DNA of 54,289 nucleotides from Bacteroidales bacterium (GTDB lineage Bacteria; Bacteroidota; Bacteroidia; Bacteroidales; UBA932): NCBI GenBank assembly GCA_017454265.1, contig JAFTDJ010000001.1, positions 1 to 54,289 of the forward strand, read 5' to 3'. Shown piece by piece: positions 52,098 to 54,289 of this stretch (position 1 is its first letter; each line of letters starts with the position of its first letter). The notes under the pieces were generated by a model. It saw only the letters and a program-made list of their open reading frames with translations, ran no database searches and was not told where the DNA came from. The position numbers and the translations under genes were made by a program.

Positions 52098-53101
52098 TTA
52101 ACTCGTATCTTCCGGCCGATACTCAAGGTCGTAGTAGGCTTGAGCCCGGAGTTCAAGCTGCATATCTTCGACACTGTAGTACCATACTTCTTAGCAATAC
52201 CGGAGAGCGTATCACCGGAACGGATGGTATGGTATTTCATAGCCGCACGCTCCTTGGCAATGCGTTCTTCCTCGGCACGTATCTGCTCCTCGCTCATATA
52301 AATCTCCTCTTCTTCGTCTATAGACTGAGGTACGTATTTGCTATAAGGCGACAGATAGCTGCGGCGAAGCACGAAGGCGTTTTTACGCAACGTACCGCTC
52401 TCGAAATCTATTATCCACTGAGGGTCGAAAGCGTGTCCGTGATAACGTGTCTCGAAATGCAGGTGCGGCCCGCTGGAACGCCCCGTAGAACCTCCAAGGC
52501 CGATAAGATCGCCTGCATGAACCCACTGGCCGGATCTGACGTCGATACGCGAAAGATGGCCATAGGCCGTTTCCAGGCCGTTCTCGTGACGCACAATGAC
52601 CAGGTTGCCGTAGCCGCGGTGCACCTCGGCGAGTCGCACCCGCCCGTCAAATGCGCAATAAACCGGAGTACCCTTTGGATAAGGTATGTCGCATCCGGTA
52701 TGCGGCCGCCCGTGCCTGATTCCGAATTTGGAGAACACCTTCCCCTGATGGGGGCATACGAAACGGCTCACGGAATCCACCAGGCAGATTGTGGTACGGA
52801 AACGTATGCTGTCGAAAGGCTCTTTAGTATAGGGATTCACCACGTGCTCGTTCCAGTATCCGGTAAAGAGCTCATCCTCGGCGAGTGCCTCGATATTCTT
52901 GATGAAGTACCAAGTATTGTCGTCCTTGAGAACTATCTGTATGCGACGGTCCCCTACGTCCAGAGTATCAATGGCGGCCCCGCTGCCCTTTGCAAAGTTG
53001 GTAAAACCGATATCAGAGCCAGAAGGAAGGGAAAGGCTGTCCACCTGGGCAAACGCACTCAGGTGGAACAGGAGAAGGCAAAGTACACAGAGTCGTTTCA
53101 T
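52094..53101 (-). CDS. M23 peptidase with C-terminal LysM domain
   Basis: Secreted cell-wall endopeptidase (335 aa). Signal peptide (MKRLCVLCLLLFHLSAFAQ), an N-terminal domain of about 100 residues, an M23 domain with zinc ligands in RPHTGCDIP and GPHLHFE (about 145-235), an acidic linker, and a LysM motif at the end (YHTIRSGDTLSGIAKKYGTTV). LysM binds peptidoglycan. I start at the ATG at 53101, one base into the phosphohexomutase stop (TGATG). Confidence 0.94.
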   Translation of the reverse strand: MKRLCVLCLLLFHLSAFAQVDSLSLPSGSDIGFTNFAKGSGAAIDTLDVGDRRIQIVLKDDNTWYFIKNIEALAEDELFTGYWNEHVVNPYTKEPFDSIRFRTTICLVDSVSRFVCPHQGKVFSKFGIRHGRPHTGCDIPYPKGTPVYCAFDGRVRLAEVHRGYGNLVIVRHENGLETAYGHLSRIDVRSGQWVHAGDLIGLGGSTGRSSGPHLHFETRYHGHAFDPQWIIDFESGTLRKNAFVLRRSYLSPYSKYVPQSIDEEEEIYMSEEQIRAEEERIAKERAAMKYHTIRSGDTLSGIAKKYGTTVSKICSLNSGLKPTTTLSIGRKIRVK

Positions 53102-54289
53102 CAGGCACGTGTCCCTCCGAAACGCTTTTCGATGATTTCCTGCACTTCCGCTATCTTCGCCTGCAGCACCGCGTCGGTCGTGGCCTCGCAGATAAAACGC
53201 AGATAAGGCTCGGTATTGGACGGACGTATGTTGAACCACCAGTCGGGATACTCGGCGCGGTAACCGTCGAAGTCCATGAAAGCGTCCGGCTTGGCGGCGG
53301 CGAAGAAATGATCGCGGACGGCGTCCATTGCGCCCTTCTTGTCTTCTACACGGAAGTTGATTTCGCCGGAATTGCGGTAGCGTGTAAGCTTGTCTATTTC
53401 GCCGTTGAGCGTCAGGCCTTTCTTCTTGAGGGCGGATACGATGCGCAGGACAATGATGGAAGCAAGCATACCGCTGTCTGAATAGAAGAAATCCTTGAAG
53501 TAGTAATGACCTGCAAGTTCTCCTCCCCAGAGGCCGTCTATCTCGCGAAGCTTGGGAGCGGCGAAGGCACGGCCCACTCTCCAGGTGTGCACCTCGGCGT
53601 CGTAGTCGGCAAGGAATTCTCCTACGGCCTTGGAACTGCGGATTTCCTGCAGCACGCGCGGAGACTTTGCGCCCCGCTCGTCGCAGAAATAATATGCCAT
53701 AAGGGCTATCACAAGGTCGGGGGCTACGAAGCGGGCTTTGTCATCCACGAACATTACGCGGTCGGCATCACCGTCGTATATGACGCCCACGTCTGCACCG
53801 GTCCTGCGTACCAGCTCGCGGAGGGGCTCTACGTTCTTGGGAATCAGCGGATTGGGTTCGTGATTAGGGAAGCGGCCGTCCATCTCGTCGAAAAGATACT
53901 CGGCATTCTCGCCCTTATAGACTTCCTTGGCGAACAGCGTAGCCATACCGTTGGACAGGTCAAACGCTATCTTGAGATTCGAATAATCACCCTTGTACTT
54001 GCGCAGGAACGCGATATAGTCGGGTTTGATGTCGATTTCCTTCACCACACCCTTCTTTGCCGCCGCAGGAGTGGGACGTCCCTCGTCTATCCATTGCTTG
54101 ATCTGCCCCAGGCCGGTGTCCAGGCCCACTGGAAGTGCATTCTCGCGACTCACCTTCATACCGTTGTACTCGGGCGGGTTATGGCTGGCGGTAATCTGCA
54201 CGGAAGCCTTGTAACCGTAGTTTGCCGTGCCGAAGTACACCAGCGGCGTGCTGCTGTAGCCGATATCGTCCACATCGGCGCCTGCATCA
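53101..54289 (-). CDS. Phosphomannomutase/phosphoglucomutase family protein (5' end outside window)
   Basis: Alpha-D-phosphohexomutase superfamily. Visible from the phosphoserine loop (QITASHNPPEYNGMK) to the C-terminus: metal loop YDGDADRVMF, sugar-specificity loop GGELAGHYYFKD, and phosphate-binding loop RPSNTEPYLRF. The frame is open to the right edge, so the first residues are missing. The specificity loop (GELAGHYYF) fits the PMM/PGM group. The stop overlaps the M23 start, linking sugar-nucleotide supply with a wall hydrolase. Confidence 0.93.
   Translation of the reverse strand, partial: DAGADVDDIGYSSTPLVYFGTANYGYKASVQITASHNPPEYNGMKVSRENALPVGLDTGLGQIKQWIDEGRPTPAAAKKGVVKEIDIKPDYIAFLRKYKGDYSNLKIAFDLSNGMATLFAKEVYKGENAEYLFDEMDGRFPNHEPNPLIPKNVEPLRELVRRTGADVGVIYDGDADRVMFVDDKARFVAPDLVIALMAYYFCDERGAKSPRVLQEIRSSKAVGEFLADYDAEVHTWRVGRAFAAPKLREIDGLWGGELAGHYYFKDFFYSDSGMLASIIVLRIVSALKKKGLTLNGEIDKLTRYRNSGEINFRVEDKKGAMDAVRDHFFAAAKPDAFMDFDGYRAEYPDWWFNIRPSNTEPYLRFICEATTDAVLQAKIAEVQEIIEKRFGGTRA

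Overview
The window is a Bacteroidales-type chromosome segment (phylum Bacteroidota) of fairly high GC. The assignment rests on gene content: prokaryotic CCDC81-type HU protein, DUF3078, DUF6515, NamZ/AmpG, DPP III with an HECLGH motif, OMP_b-brl_3 receptor, archaeal/eukaryotic-type ProS. It also rests on many TAnnTTTG -7 boxes, often with a TTTG or TTG about 19-20 nt upstream, the known Bacteroidota promoter. I cannot name the genus. Both ends cut through genes: infB on the left, a phosphohexomutase on the right. No rRNA, CRISPR array or intact insertion sequence was seen.

Left part. rimP-nusA-infB (minus) is followed by an A/T-richer insert with a lipoprotein C10 (streptopain-like) cysteine protease, split by a one-base frameshift in a G run, overlapping a lipoprotein serpin. 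Next come pnuC, a WbqC-family gene and the lipid A genes lpxC-lpxA; lpxD is separated from them by an SDR-ALDH pair. A FadL-like porin and a Tyr/Gly-rich lipoprotein lie beyond. proS, a DUF3078 protein and a short tilS run on the plus strand.

Middle. From 28.6 down to 18.9 kb eight minus-strand genes are packed end to end: HU-like membrane protein, Nudix, a DUF4922-SpoIID fusion, AmpG-like permease, NamZ-like muramidase, a DUF6515 protein with a 45-bp tandem repeat, murI and DPP III. The centre of this run reads as peptidoglycan turnover and recycling. tRNA-Asn is divergent from it. The next kilobase has no standard gene but holds a strong terminator, a dispersed repeat, two near-identical promoters, a 43-codon reading frame and an 11-bp inverted repeat.

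Right part. yhhQ-queF (queuosine precursor uptake and reduction) leads into a CBM9-like protein. Then come a NahK-like sugar kinase operon, YitT, a histidine acid phosphatase-GH31-esterase operon, DUF456, an FAD oxidoreductase and a calcineurin-like phosphoesterase. An 801-aa outer-membrane receptor and a decayed copy of it flank tRNA-Pro, rpsT and tRNA-Glu. A sodium:solute symporter with a secreted partner follows, then the overlapping series phosphohexomutase - M23/LysM peptidase - miaB - membrane protein.

The points most worth following are the protease/serpin pair with its frameshift, the three-copy dispersed repeat (3.7, 29.1 and 49.95 kb), the unexplained 28.8-29.8 kb region, and the HIT-like/SpoIID fusion in the muropeptide cluster.
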